NCBI RefSeq assembly: GCF_000243235.1
Contig: NZ_JH594606.1
Coordinates: 949,752-1,013,751, forward strand
DNA length: 64,000 nt
Direction: 5' to 3'
From: Gillisia limnaea DSM 15749
GTDB taxonomy: Bacteria; Bacteroidota; Bacteroidia; Flavobacteriales; Flavobacteriaceae
Positions 1 to 9,208 of the stretch are shown here, one piece after another; the first letter of the stretch is position 1, and every line of letters starts with the position of its first letter. The translations under genes were made by a program, and so were the position numbers. The notes below the pieces were generated by a model. That model searched no databases. It was not told the origin of the DNA and saw only the letters and a list, made by a program, of their open reading frames with translations.

Positions 1-1587
1 GAAGATTTTCTGGAAACGAAACCAACAGATGCTATTTCTGCTGCTGATGCCTTGGCGACTGCAGAGAACATGGCGCTTATAATAAATGGATTGCATAGAG
101 GGTTGTATGCCCAATCCCAAACGATCTTTCCAGGAGGTAACACCGCGAGGGCGGGTGAACACTACTGGCTTCCACTTGGTGATAATATAGCCGGAGGTGT
201 AATTCATTCTGCGAGAGCCAATAACTTAGGCTGGCAAGACGAAACACGATGGATATCACATACGCAACCAACAGAGCTGACACCAGAACTATTATGGTAT
301 CACCGTTACAATATCATAGGAAGTGCCAATGCCGTTATCAATAGGATTGCAGAAGGAGATATTCCTGTAGATGGAAGACTCAATGAGATTGCTGGTCAGG
401 CGTACACGTATAGAGTATATGCGTATCTTTCGTTGGTTCAGCATTATGCCAAGGGTTATTTGATCGGGACTCCATCAAGTGATCCTGGTGTACCCTTATT
501 ATTTGCTTCAGAACCGCCGTTTAACAGTGAACCAAGATCAACAGTCCAAGAAATTTACGACCAGATGGAACTGGATATTGACGCCGCTATAGGTTTCTTT
601 GAGGAAGCGACTCCAAGATCTACCGGAAGTGCTGATGCCAAGTCTCAATTGAACATAGATGTTGCTTATGGTCTAAAAGCACGGATAGCCTTATCTAAAG
701 GAGATTGGGCTACTGCAGCATCAGCTGCGGCACGCGCACGCCGGGATTATCCAATAATGGATGAAAGCGATTGGAAATCCGGATTTAATACTACCCTTCT
801 TCCAGAAGTTATATGGGGAAGCAATGTAATAACCACAGAAACCACATTTTTCCGTTCTTATTTCTACCTGATTGCCAACGATTTCAACGGCAGCCAGGTT
901 AGGAATAACCCTAAATTAGTGGATAGAAGACTGTATGATAAAATTCCCGATACGGACTATAGACAAGATTTATTCTTAGCCAATGCTCCCAACACAAATA
1001 CTTCCGCAGCCAACGGAAATGGGGGTTTTGCCAATAATACCAATCCTTTATATCCTACACAAGAAGCTTTTCAGGCGGCGGTAGACAGTATTAAGAGTGT
1101 ATATGGTTTGACCAACGGTCACAACACACATCCATATATGCATGTTAAATTTAGGCAGCAAAATCCTGGATCTATAGATCCTGATGATATTATTTACATG
1201 CGCACTTCTGAAATGTATTTAATAGAAGCTGAAGCAAAAACAATGATGAATGACATTGCCGGAGCCCAAGCTGCTTTAAGCCCGTTGGGCGAAGCACGTG
1301 ATAGTGCTTACGATGCGACTGTTTTTGACACTCAAGAAAAATTAATGGATCATATTAAGTTTCAGCGTGGCGTAGAATTATATGGAGAAGGCTTTTTATA
1401 CACAGATAAAATACGTTGGGACGAAGGTATTGACCATGCCGCCAATGGAGGTTCTGGTGCATCCCAAACGCTTTATCAAGATGGTTTTCAACAAGATAAA
1501 CCTTCGGTTAATGATGCATGGATTTTCAAAATACCACAAGCAGAAATTGATGCTAATCCTAATTTGGGACCCGGTGATCAAAATTAA
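1..1587 (+). CDS. SusD/RagB-family outer-membrane lipoprotein (5' partial)
   Basis: The frame is open from the first base, so the signal peptide and lipobox lie outside the window; the first visible residues (EDFLETKPTDAIS) match the start of a mature SusD protein. SusD-like lipoproteins form the surface lid of a SusC-type TonB-dependent transporter and capture oligosaccharides or other nutrients. Other family marks are the helical stretch YRVYAYLSLVQHYA near residue 138, MYLIEAEA near residue 405 and the terminal NPNLGPGDQN. A SusC partner would be expected just upstream, out of view. The ligand cannot be read from the sequence, and no glycoside hydrolase follows downstream. Confidence 0.94.
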   Translation, partial: EDFLETKPTDAISAADALATAENMALIINGLHRGLYAQSQTIFPGGNTARAGEHYWLPLGDNIAGGVIHSARANNLGWQDETRWISHTQPTELTPELLWYHRYNIIGSANAVINRIAEGDIPVDGRLNEIAGQAYTYRVYAYLSLVQHYAKGYLIGTPSSDPGVPLLFASEPPFNSEPRSTVQEIYDQMELDIDAAIGFFEEATPRSTGSADAKSQLNIDVAYGLKARIALSKGDWATAASAAARARRDYPIMDESDWKSGFNTTLLPEVIWGSNVITTETTFFRSYFYLIANDFNGSQVRNNPKLVDRRLYDKIPDTDYRQDLFLANAPNTNTSAANGNGGFANNTNPLYPTQEAFQAAVDSIKSVYGLTNGHNTHPYMHVKFRQQNPGSIDPDDIIYMRTSEMYLIEAEAKTMMNDIAGAQAALSPLGEARDSAYDATVFDTQEKLMDHIKFQRGVELYGEGFLYTDKIRWDEGIDHAANGGSGASQTLYQDGFQQDKPSVNDAWIFKIPQAEIDANPNLGPGDQN

Positions 1588-1627
1588 TAAGTGCTAAATT
1601 TTTAATTTTAAAACTTAGTCTTACTTT

Positions 1628-1665
1628 AAACTCCTTGCATATTCTAATAATATGCGGGGAGTTTT
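1628..1665 (+). terminator. Rho-independent terminator after the SusD gene
   Basis: An inverted repeat pairs AACTCC and GCATATT with AATATGC and GGAGTT across a short loop and is followed by a run of T. It lies about 40 bases after the stop codon and probably ends the SusC/SusD transcript. Confidence 0.75.
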
Positions 1666-1743
1666 TATTTTCAAGAATTGATACTATTAAATTACTCATA
1701 ATAATACAATAACCCTGTAACATTATGACGCTTATAATAATTT

Positions 1744-2784
1744 CTAAAGGAGAATAAATCCGCTTTTTCTGGCGTGTTCCTCGGCCTCTTTAGAAGAGTC
1801 GGTCATTAAAACAGGAGTGGTCTCAAAGCTATCAACGATGCTTTGCACCCGCTGCATTTGCCTTTTGTGATTTACGCTTCGTAAATAGATCGCGAGAATC
1901 CTTTCCGGAAATTGTACCGCTATATCGGTATAAATACTGGCATCATGTTCCCCGCTATCCCCTATCAAAATAAAATTTAAATCGGGATATGTTCTTAGAA
2001 TATTGATAATCTCTTTTTGCTTGTGCGGCTTTTCAGGCTTAAGGCTCCTGTCAAAAGGAGTCCTAAAATTCCGAAGCAAAATTGGTCCTTTTGGAAAATT
2101 ATTGAAATCCAGAAATAGTTTTAGGTACTGATACAAATTCCAGGGACTATTGCTAAGGTAAAACATTGGATTTTTATTTTTTCCGCTTTTTCCCAAATGT
2201 AGTTTTTGATAGAGCTCCGGAGCTCCTTTTAAGGAAATTCTTTCATATGCATTGGTAAGCAATGAGTTTTTAAGTAACCTAAGCTTGAAAAAGGATGTTA
2301 CTCCCGTATGCAAAATCGTATCATCTATGTCGCTTATCACCCCATATTCTGCTTCAGGTTCCGGAATTAAAAGCTCTCCCTTAAAATGGTCTTTTTCCAA
2401 TTTTGTTTCCGGATGTAGCGCATCTATATATCGAATATCCACTTTTACCCAACCCTCGGCATCTGCTGCCAAACTAAGATCCTGGGGTACTGTTTTATCA
2501 AATAGAAAATAGCCTTCATCATCTGCTTTGGTGCTTAATTTGATAAGATCCGGGATTTCAAGTTCAATTTGAGCACCTGCTATTTCGAAGGTGTTAAACT
2601 GGCGGATGGTGTTTTTAATGGTTTTAAAAATTGACTGATCTTCCAGGATTTTCAACGGGATATCGTCCAGGGCCCTGCCTAATAAATACAGGTGATTCCT
2701 GGTGCCGTAACTCCGATATGGGGTAATAAGCACATTGTCTATTTTCTTATAGAAGCCAAGGGATTTTTTTAGGCGTTTACGCAT
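1744..2784 (-). CDS. App1-family phosphatase (DUF2183), likely phosphatidate phosphatase
   Basis: The protein carries the HAD-type catalytic motif DIDDT at residues 152-156, followed by HTGVTSF, YLSNSPWNLY near 209 and LIGDSGEHD near 273. These are the signature blocks of the App1 catalytic domain, named after yeast Mg-dependent phosphatidate phosphatase App1. The N-terminal 140 residues form the beta-rich region usual in bacterial members. No signal peptide or membrane helix is seen, so it is probably cytosolic. The lipid substrate is inferred from the family only. The gene stands alone and converges with the SusD gene. Confidence 0.85.
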   Translation of the reverse strand: MRKRLKKSLGFYKKIDNVLITPYRSYGTRNHLYLLGRALDDIPLKILEDQSIFKTIKNTIRQFNTFEIAGAQIELEIPDLIKLSTKADDEGYFLFDKTVPQDLSLAADAEGWVKVDIRYIDALHPETKLEKDHFKGELLIPEPEAEYGVISDIDDTILHTGVTSFFKLRLLKNSLLTNAYERISLKGAPELYQKLHLGKSGKNKNPMFYLSNSPWNLYQYLKLFLDFNNFPKGPILLRNFRTPFDRSLKPEKPHKQKEIINILRTYPDLNFILIGDSGEHDASIYTDIAVQFPERILAIYLRSVNHKRQMQRVQSIVDSFETTPVLMTDSSKEAEEHARKSGFILL

Positions 2785-3044
2785 CTCTAATCGATTTTAT
2801 CAAGGCTCTAAATTACTTCTAAACTAATAATAACATATAAAATACCTTATAATTTAGGGGTACTTTAGGAATTAAAGGGTTTAGTAATGCCTGTTGGTAG
2901 TTTTTCAGATTTATACCGAAGCACTGAAAATCTTTTTAAAAGATCATTTTTTTCCTTCTGATCAACTTTTAAATGAATTTCTGAATTATAGACGGACCGA
3001 CTTAAATTTTAATAATTTGACAACAGATTTTTACCGCCCATTTT
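2785..3044. other. AT-rich intergenic stretch, no gene seen
   Basis: I see no convincing reading frame, RNA gene or terminator. The part next to the App1 gene should hold that gene's promoter, but no clear TAnnTTTG element stands out. No remains of the missing N-terminal part of the downstream DUF892 relic were found here. Confidence 0.5.
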
Positions 3045-3107
3045 ATCCCTCATTGAGGGTTTAACCCGCCTGACCGTCGGGTAGGTTCCCCGTCCCGAGC
3101 TACCAGG
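3045..3107. repeat. Dispersed repeat, copy A (truncated)
   Basis: Bases 3045-3096 match 46688-46739 with three mismatches over 52 bases. The copy starts with the near-palindrome CCCTCATTGAGGG (3047-3059) and contains a hairpin-forming block around CCGCCTGACCGTCGGG. It is far more GC-rich than its surroundings. It abuts the point where homology of the following DUF892 relic begins, so it marks the break in that gene. Confidence 0.8.
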
Positions 3108-3110
3108 TAA

Positions 3111-3374
3111 GAATGTAAAACTATGAAGGGGCTTATAAAAGAAGCGCATTACAAGATAGAGGAAGATGCGGTGAAAAAAGCAGAATTTATTGCAGATGCT
3201 TACCGCGTTGAGCATTATGAAATTTCCCTCTAGGGAAGTGCGGTGAGATATGCCAAGGAACTTGGACATGCAGACATTGCTAAAAAGCTTCAAAAAACAT
3301 TGGATGAAGGGTACGAGGCAGATGAAAAGCTGAATAAGATGGTGGAAAATCGGCTAAATAAAAAAGCGGAATAA
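3111..3374 (+). pseudogene. DUF892 / YciF-like ferritin-fold protein, C-terminal relic
   Basis: Translated from 3111, the frame reads ECKTMKGLIKEAH, then RVEHYEIS, a TAG stop at 3231-3233, then AKELGHADIAKKLQ and a natural TAA at 3372. This follows the second half of YciE/YciF proteins (CxxMxGLIxEA; VEHYEIASYGT), which are ferritin-like four-helix proteins linked to stress responses. Roughly the first 95 residues are missing, the upstream codon 3108-3110 is a stop, and the internal TAG replaces a residue of the conserved VEHYEI(A/S)SYG block. The gene is therefore dead, cut on its 5' side by repeat copy A. Confidence 0.8.
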
Positions 3375-3390
3375 CTTTCCGCTAACTATA

Positions 3391-3414
3391 AAAGAGCCCA
3401 ATAAGGGCTCTTTT
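3391..3414. terminator. Bidirectional terminator between the DUF892 relic and hppA
   Basis: AAAGAGCCC and GGGCTCTTTT form a 9-bp stem with a 5-base loop. A-rich and T-rich flanks suit both strands, ending hppA on the minus strand and the relic on the plus strand. Confidence 0.8.
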
Positions 3415-3441
3415 CTTATTCTTTGAAAAAAGGAATTTCTT

Positions 3442-5874
3442 CTACAGTTTGTCAATTTGAGATCTCACTTCGGCTTCTGTTCCTCTAAAAGTTTTCACCT
3501 GAACATCGGTTTTCCCGTTTTCCATAGTTGTAATTCTAACACTAGCAACGGTTTCCTCACCCTCAGTAGTCATTTTCACCTGAACTTCTTTGGAAATGGA
3601 TTGCTCACCATTTGAAAGAGAATTCGAGTCAATGGTTTGGATCATTCCAGATTCCTCAGGAAGATTTGGAATATCCTCCACAGAATGATCTCCTAAAATT
3701 GGAGCGATCACTAAACCTATCAAACAGGTAAGCTTAATAAGTATGTTCATAGAGGGTCCTGAGGTATCTTTAAAAGGATCTCCTACGGTATCTCCGGTAA
3801 TAGCTGCCTTATGAGCTTCAGAGCCTTTGTAGGTCATTTCCCCATCGATCAATACACCTGCTTCAAAAGATTTTTTGGCATTGTCCCAGGCTCCACCCGC
3901 GTTGTTCTGGAAAATTGCCCAAAGCACACCACTTACGGTTACCCCGGCCATATATCCTCCTAAGATCTCGGCGATCATTAAATTCTCAAATCCAAAAAGC
4001 ATTGGAATAACCACAATAGCTATTGGAAATCCTATAGTTAAAACGCCCGGCAATAACATTTCTCTTAAGGCTGCCTTTGTAGAAATTGCAACACATTTAT
4101 CATATTCCGGTTTTCCAGTACCTTCCATTATTCCGGGAATTTCCCTGAATTGTCTTCGAACTTCATTCACCATTTGCATCGCTGCTTTCCCTACAGAATT
4201 CATTGCCAATGCCGAAAATACCACCGGTACCATTCCACCTACAAATAACATGGCCAACACGGGAGCTTTAAAAATATTGATCCCATCTATTCCGGTAAAG
4301 GTTACATAGGCTGCAAATAAAGCCAAAGAGGTAAGTGCGGCAGAAGCGATCGCGAAACCTTTCCCGGTAGCTGCAGTAGTATTTCCTACAGAATCCAGGA
4401 TATCTGTTCGCTCTCTTACTTCAGCAGGAAGTTCGCTCATTTCAGCAATTCCACCTGCATTATCAGAAATAGGACCAAAAGCATCAATTGCAAGTTGCAT
4501 AGCAGTAGTAGCCATCATTGCCGATGCAGCCAGGGCAACTCCATAAAACCCTGCAAGTGCATAAGAAGCCCAGATAGCAGCGGCAAAAAGAAGTATTGAT
4601 GAAAAAGTAGAGATCATCCCTGTAGCAAGACCGGCAATAATATTTGTTCCGGCACCGGTACTCGATTTTTGTACGATCGATAAAACTGGTTTTTTACCCA
4701 GGCCTGTATAGTATTCGGTCACGGCAGAGATAAATCCACCTACTCCCAGACCTACCAAAGTGGCATAGAATACCCGCATAGAGGAGATCGTTTTATATTC
4801 AAATCCTTCTTCCCCTCCAATAAAGAAGCCCATTGTCATTGTGTTTGTAGGTAACATCCACTGCACGAGAAAAAAGCAGGAAACCGCCACCAAAGCTATA
4901 GATACCCAGTTCCCTATGTTCAGGGCCCGCTGTACTTCAGCTTCTTTCGCATTGTTATTAGAGATCTTTACCAGTAAAGTTCCAATAATTGAAATAATAA
5001 TTCCTACACCTGCAATAGACATTGGAAGTAATATAGGTCCAATTCCACCGAAACCTTCATTTACAATATTTCCGCCCATATCCTGAATAACATAATTACC
5101 CAGAACCATGGCCGCTAAAACCGTGGCTACATAACTTCCGAAGAGGTCGGCTCCCATTCCGGCTACATCTCCAACATTATCCCCCACATTGTCTGCAATA
5201 GTTGCAGGGTTACGCGGATCATCTTCAGGGATTCCAGCTTCCACTTTTCCAACAAGATCGGCACCTACATCTGCAGCTTTGGTGTAAATACCACCACCCA
5301 CTCTTGCAAAAAGCGCAATGGATTCAGCTCCCAGAGAAAAACCTGCCAGAGTTTCCAGCACAATGGTCATTTGAGCGTTACTGGTCCATTCCCCTCCCAT
5401 AAAATAGTGAAAGAAAAATATGAAAAATGCGGTAAGTCCAAGAACTGCTAGACCTGCAACTCCCAATCCCATCACGGTTCCACCACCAAAAGAAACTTTA
5501 AGTGCCTGAGGTAAACTGTTACGGGCGGCCTGAGTAGTCCTTACATTGGTTTGGGTAGCAATTTTCATCCCCATATTTCCTGCAAGTGCAGAAAAGAAAG
5601 CCCCAAATATAAATGCGACTACAATTAGCCAGTGTGTGGTAGGTACAATGACAGAAACCCCAGCCAAAACAATACTGGCGCCTATAACAAAAAAGGTTAA
5701 TAATTTATATTCAGCATTTAAAAAAGCAAGGGCTCCTTCATAAATGTGAGATGCAATATCCTTCATTTTTCCGTCTCCGGCATCTTGCTTCATCACCCAA
5801 GATCTTTTTACCCACATAAAAATAAGACCTAAAATTGCCAGTAACACCGGCAAATAAATAATCATTGAATCCAT
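3442..5874 (-). CDS. hppA: Membrane-bound ion-pumping pyrophosphatase, K+-dependent, Flavobacterium-type
   Basis: This 810-residue, many-helix protein couples pyrophosphate hydrolysis to cation export. The substrate block is intact: [18 protein letters not shown] from residue 193, [29 protein letters not shown], and later [16 protein letters not shown]. The motif GNTTAA at 497-502 has Ala where K+-independent enzymes have Lys, so K+ dependence is expected. The helix-6 gate Glu of Na+ pumps is Gly246 here (DLFGSY), while Glu184 appears in GAESIALF where GASS is usual; this fits the Flavobacterium-type H+ pump. A hydrophilic tail of about 75 residues follows the last helix. Soluble ppa lies directly upstream on the same strand. 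Confidence 0.95.
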   Translation of the reverse strand: MDSMIIYLPVLLAILGLIFMWVKRSWVMKQDAGDGKMKDIASHIYEGALAFLNAEYKLLTFFVIGASIVLAGVSVIVPTTHWLIVVAFIFGAFFSALAGNMGMKIATQTNVRTTQAARNSLPQALKVSFGGGTVMGLGVAGLAVLGLTAFFIFFFHYFMGGEWTSNAQMTIVLETLAGFSLGAESIALFARVGGGIYTKAADVGADLVGKVEAGIPEDDPRNPATIADNVGDNVGDVAGMGADLFGSYVATVLAAMVLGNYVIQDMGGNIVNEGFGGIGPILLPMSIAGVGIIISIIGTLLVKISNNNAKEAEVQRALNIGNWVSIALVAVSCFFLVQWMLPTNTMTMGFFIGGEEGFEYKTISSMRVFYATLVGLGVGGFISAVTEYYTGLGKKPVLSIVQKSSTGAGTNIIAGLATGMISTFSSILLFAAAIWASYALAGFYGVALAASAMMATTAMQLAIDAFGPISDNAGGIAEMSELPAEVRERTDILDSVGNTTAATGKGFAIASAALTSLALFAAYVTFTGIDGINIFKAPVLAMLFVGGMVPVVFSALAMNSVGKAAMQMVNEVRRQFREIPGIMEGTGKPEYDKCVAISTKAALREMLLPGVLTIGFPIAIVVIPMLFGFENLMIAEILGGYMAGVTVSGVLWAIFQNNAGGAWDNAKKSFEAGVLIDGEMTYKGSEAHKAAITGDTVGDPFKDTSGPSMNILIKLTCLIGLVIAPILGDHSVEDIPNLPEESGMIQTIDSNSLSNGEQSISKEVQVKMTTEGEETVASVRITTMENGKTDVQVKTFRGTEAEVRSQIDKL

Positions 5875-5928
5875 ATTAGTTGTTAATTATTAGTTAATAT
5901 GGCTAATGTAGTAAAACAGGGATAATTA

Positions 5929-5961
5929 AAAAAGCAATAATCTTTTAGGTTATTGCTTTTA
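5929..5961 (-). terminator. Terminator after ppa (minus strand)
   Basis: AAAAGCAATAA pairs with TTATTGCTTTT across a 9-base loop. Read on the minus strand the stem is followed by TTTTTTAATT. This suggests that ppa and hppA are separate transcripts although they are neighbours. Confidence 0.75.
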
Positions 5962-5972
5962 ATTCTACCAGT

Positions 5973-5997
5973 GGGTTTAATTCCCCGATGCCCGTAC
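5973..5997. repeat. Relic of the dispersed repeat family
   Basis: The string TTTAATTCCCCGATGCCCG resembles TTAATTCCCCGAGGGTTGCC in the reverse complement of copy C near 30560-30580. It is short and GC-rich in AT-rich intergenic DNA and could be a decayed fragment. Confidence 0.35.
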
Positions 5998-6080
5998 TTC
6001 GAAAATCTTTATATTTCTTCTTTTAACAAAGTTATTGAGCCCTAAGTAATTGATTATTTGATTTTTAAAAAATCAATGGA

Positions 6081-6593
6081 CTATATTCTAAATCTGCTTT
6101 TATCCCCATCGTAATTTTCATATCGCTCTATACATTGCTTAATGATCTTTTTTGCCTCGGCAGCATCTCCAAATCCACCAACATCGACTTTCTTTTTCTC
6201 AAGATCCTTATAAACCCTGAAAAAATGCTCGATCTCTTTCAATAAATGCCCGTTGAGTTCATCCAAATCGTTAAGTCGGTTCCAGATAGGATCTGAAACA
6301 GGAACACAAATAATTTTCTCATCCGGTCCTTTTTCATCTGCCATATGGAAAACACCAATTGGCTTCACTTCCATTACAATTCCAGGGAAGGTAGGTTCTG
6401 CTACCAAAACCAATACATCCAGAGGGTCACTATCCAAAGCCAATGTATTAGGAATAAATCCATAATCTGCCGGATACATCATAGAAGAAAAGATCATCCT
6501 GTCATACCGGACCTTCTTCAATTCAAAATCATATTCATATTTGTTTCTACTTCCCTTCGGGATCTCAATCAACACATCAAAAGTATCGTTCAT
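6081..6593 (-). CDS. ppa: Soluble inorganic pyrophosphatase (family I)
   Basis: A 170-residue cytosolic enzyme that hydrolyses PPi to two phosphates, pulling biosynthetic reactions forward. The family I signature DSDPLD is at residues 54-59, with EIPKGSRNKYE at the start and YPADYGFIP at 40-48 forming the substrate and Mg2+ site. Length is normal. It sits 206 bases upstream of hppA on the same strand, separated by a terminator, so the cell encodes both an energy-wasting and an energy-conserving PPase side by side. Confidence 0.97.
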   Translation of the reverse strand: MNDTFDVLIEIPKGSRNKYEYDFELKKVRYDRMIFSSMMYPADYGFIPNTLALDSDPLDVLVLVAEPTFPGIVMEVKPIGVFHMADEKGPDEKIICVPVSDPIWNRLNDLDELNGHLLKEIEHFFRVYKDLEKKKVDVGGFGDAAEAKKIIKQCIERYENYDGDKSRFRI

Positions 6594-6624
6594 TTTCTTT
6601 TTTTTTATTCTTTTTTCAAGGCGG

Positions 6625-6632
6625 CAAATATA
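6625..6632 (-). promoter_or_regulatory. Putative -7 element of the ppa promoter
   Basis: On the minus strand the sequence reads TATATTTG, matching the Bacteroidetes -7 consensus TAnnTTTG, about 32 bases before the ppa start codon. No good -33 TTG is seen at the usual spacing. Confidence 0.45.
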
Positions 6633-6658
6633 GGTATTTACATCTTTATTACCATTAA

Positions 6659-9148
6659 TTAAAAGTGAAAACCGAACGTAGCTGTAACCCCAAATTTTCG
6701 GGCATCCGGGATATCAAAATAATTTCCCCGGAAATGGGCATCCAGTCTCAGGAACTTAAAGATATTTCCCACCCCCAAACTATACTGCCAGTATGGTTCA
6801 TCATTTGGTGCGATCAATGGAATTCCCGATGCATCCAGACGTTTATTTTCTTCAGAAATTGATCCCAGAACCCCTTTTATTCCTACTATTTCACGGAGAT
6901 TCAAATTCCGTAAACCGGGAATTCTCGCAAATAATCTCCCATTAAAGTTGTGTTCCAAATGCACAGCCACGTAAGTATCTGTTACAAATTCATAGAAATT
7001 CAATAATGCAAATGAATTATATAGCGCGAAATAGGTCTGGTTTCCGGGTACAACACTTAATAAACCCAGAGGAACAGCACCAAAAGTTTTTCCGGCTTCC
7101 ATGCTTACATTGGATTTACCAAACCCTCCAATAAAAATTGGCTGATCATAAAAAAACTGAAGTCGTTTATAATCGAAATCACTGTTCAAAACATCCTTTA
7201 CCCCTAGGCTGTAACTTAAAAAGAGGGTTGGAAAATCCCCACCATTCACCACTGTTCTTTCTACCCCATAACTTGAAGTTTTTCGTCCCGGGGAATAATT
7301 GATAATCGTCGATATTTCAGCCTGATCAATCTCTGTAGACGTTTGGGTGCGGGCTTCATTTACGTAATAATCCAGGCTAAACCCGGGTGAAGCCGGTTTT
7401 AAATTTCTGAAGGATCCCGAAACCCGTACTGTAAAATTTAGAAGAGGTTCCATTTCTATAGAAATAACCGAAAGATTTAATTCGCTTAATTTATCATTAT
7501 CCCCAACATTGATAAGAGAAGATGAAGCCAGGCTTCTTCCCAGGACATCCGTAGAATTGGTGAGACTGGTCCCTAACTGTTCCACGTCCCGACGGGTTCC
7601 GGCAGAAACTATCAACCTGGATTTTTTATCCAGTAACCAGCTTCCTAAAATTCCATATTTGAATTTTTGATCCCTAAAACCATAGGCACCATAACCCTGA
7701 ATTCTCCATGGATCATTTTGCCCAAAATAAGTTCTTCCTCCCGCTCTCAATCTAAAACCTTCTACCTCATTATATCCGAAAGTAGAAAAAACAGGCCCAA
7801 AATCCCAGCCATTAAATTCTACGTAACCGGATTCTGCAATTGTTGCGATATTATAAAGCCTCTTAAAAGCCTTAACCGTTTGCAGGGTATCTATCATTTT
7901 ATAAACCGCACGCTCCTGTCCGCTCAAGGGCTCCATCCTGTTTTGAATCCAAAAATCGTCATCCCTGGTATACGCTTCTTTCTGGAATTCGACCACTTCC
8001 TTCCGGTAAAATTCTGAAGGTTTTTTAAGGTCAAATTGATAATCATCATATAATATTGTTTTTTTCCCAGAGATCCCACGGGATCCCTCTTTCTCCTGAA
8101 AGGAAAAATCTGCCTGGAAAAAATCCTTGGTAATAAGAAAAACAGAATCGTTCAGGACTTCAAACTCCTGCTCAATATATACCCCGGTAATCCAATTTAC
8201 ATTGGCACTCTCGGTCATTTCAAGGTTGATCTTATTAACGGCCCAGGTAGTATCATTTACCCAAAAATCCCCTTTAAAGGTGAGTTCGTTTTTCCTGCGG
8301 GGATAATATTGAATGTTGTAACACCACCTATTACCTAAATAAGCACTGTCTTTGAGAACATAGTTGTAATTGTTGATTCCTGTTGTGGACAGTGGACTGA
8401 TAAAACTTTTATCAAAAAACTGCAAATAGTTGTCATAGATATCATAGTCGTCATAAATATCCTTTACCATTGCGATCAGGTTCTGGTTTTCATTGAAACC
8501 GGAGTTCTTGTTCCCCAAAAGATCGACGCGTTTTTTTCCGGTTGTGTTATCTCCATATACTTTAAGAGAAGATTCATTTATGAAGATGGGTAAATATGCT
8601 TTTCCGGTGACCTTATTGGTATCAAGATTATCAAAAATGAATTCCATTCCATTGAATATGGGATTTTTGATAACGGAACTGTCGACGGAATTAAGGTCAA
8701 ATTCCAGCTTTTCGTATTTCCGAAACTGGTACTGTGCAAATTTGTTTACTCCGTTATCCCTTTTGTTTTCCCAGATCTTCCGAAGAATATCAAGTGCCGG
8801 ATTATTGGTTTTGGAAGTTTTCCCCTGGTAGATCGTCACTTCCGATAACCGCTCTGAGGCTTCGGTTAAAACCACCTTCAAATTTAGATTATCACCTTTC
8901 TTCAGAGGAATTACCAAGGTTTCATATCCTACATAGGAAAATTCTGCTGAATCCTGATATTTTCCGGACGTTAAATAAAACTGTCCCTGCAAATTGGAGG
9001 TGGTTCCTTCAGAAGAATTTAGAAAAACAACATTCGCAAAAGGTACCGGGGTTCCAGTCTCGTCCTTTACAATTCCACTAATTCGAGTTTGCGCAGAAGA
9101 GATAAAAAAAGCAGATAAAACAAAGATAAAGGGGAGAATCTTTTTCAT
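6659..9148 (-). CDS. DUF5686 outer-membrane protein with carboxypeptidase-regulatory-like domain
   Basis: An 829-residue protein starting with a signal peptide (MKKILPFIFVLSAFFISSAQ). Residues 22-110 form a CarboxypepD_reg-like beta domain (SGIVKDETGTPVPFANV; YVGYETLVIPL), the N-terminal module common in TonB-linked proteins. The rest is the DUF5686 region, ending in a series of beta strands and a terminal aromatic residue (TFGFHF), as expected for an outer-membrane barrel. The function of the family is not known. There is no TonB plug domain, so it is not a classical receptor. It is followed by ppa on the same strand, probably from a separate promoter. Confidence 0.85.
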   Translation of the reverse strand: MKKILPFIFVLSAFFISSAQTRISGIVKDETGTPVPFANVVFLNSSEGTTSNLQGQFYLTSGKYQDSAEFSYVGYETLVIPLKKGDNLNLKVVLTEASERLSEVTIYQGKTSKTNNPALDILRKIWENKRDNGVNKFAQYQFRKYEKLEFDLNSVDSSVIKNPIFNGMEFIFDNLDTNKVTGKAYLPIFINESSLKVYGDNTTGKKRVDLLGNKNSGFNENQNLIAMVKDIYDDYDIYDNYLQFFDKSFISPLSTTGINNYNYVLKDSAYLGNRWCYNIQYYPRRKNELTFKGDFWVNDTTWAVNKINLEMTESANVNWITGVYIEQEFEVLNDSVFLITKDFFQADFSFQEKEGSRGISGKKTILYDDYQFDLKKPSEFYRKEVVEFQKEAYTRDDDFWIQNRMEPLSGQERAVYKMIDTLQTVKAFKRLYNIATIAESGYVEFNGWDFGPVFSTFGYNEVEGFRLRAGGRTYFGQNDPWRIQGYGAYGFRDQKFKYGILGSWLLDKKSRLIVSAGTRRDVEQLGTSLTNSTDVLGRSLASSSLINVGDNDKLSELNLSVISIEMEPLLNFTVRVSGSFRNLKPASPGFSLDYYVNEARTQTSTEIDQAEISTIINYSPGRKTSSYGVERTVVNGGDFPTLFLSYSLGVKDVLNSDFDYKRLQFFYDQPIFIGGFGKSNVSMEAGKTFGAVPLGLLSVVPGNQTYFALYNSFALLNFYEFVTDTYVAVHLEHNFNGRLFARIPGLRNLNLREIVGIKGVLGSISEENKRLDASGIPLIAPNDEPYWQYSLGVGNIFKFLRLDAHFRGNYFDIPDARKFGVTATFGFHF

Positions 9149-9156
9149 AAAAGGGC

Positions 9157-9189
9157 AAAAAAAAACTTCATCCGTAAGAGATGAAGTTT
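9157..9189 (-). terminator. Terminator after pdhB (minus strand)
   Basis: AAACTTCATC pairs with GATGAAGTTT across a 7-base loop; on the minus strand the stem runs into a stretch of at least eight T. It ends the pdhB transcript before the DUF5686 gene. Confidence 0.85.
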
Positions 9190-9208
9190 CAAATGTAGGT
9201 CTATAAGT

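Noticed and set aside
3009-3293. A 94-codon minus-strand frame
   Set aside because: It is antisense to the DUF892 relic and the repeat; it has no family pattern.
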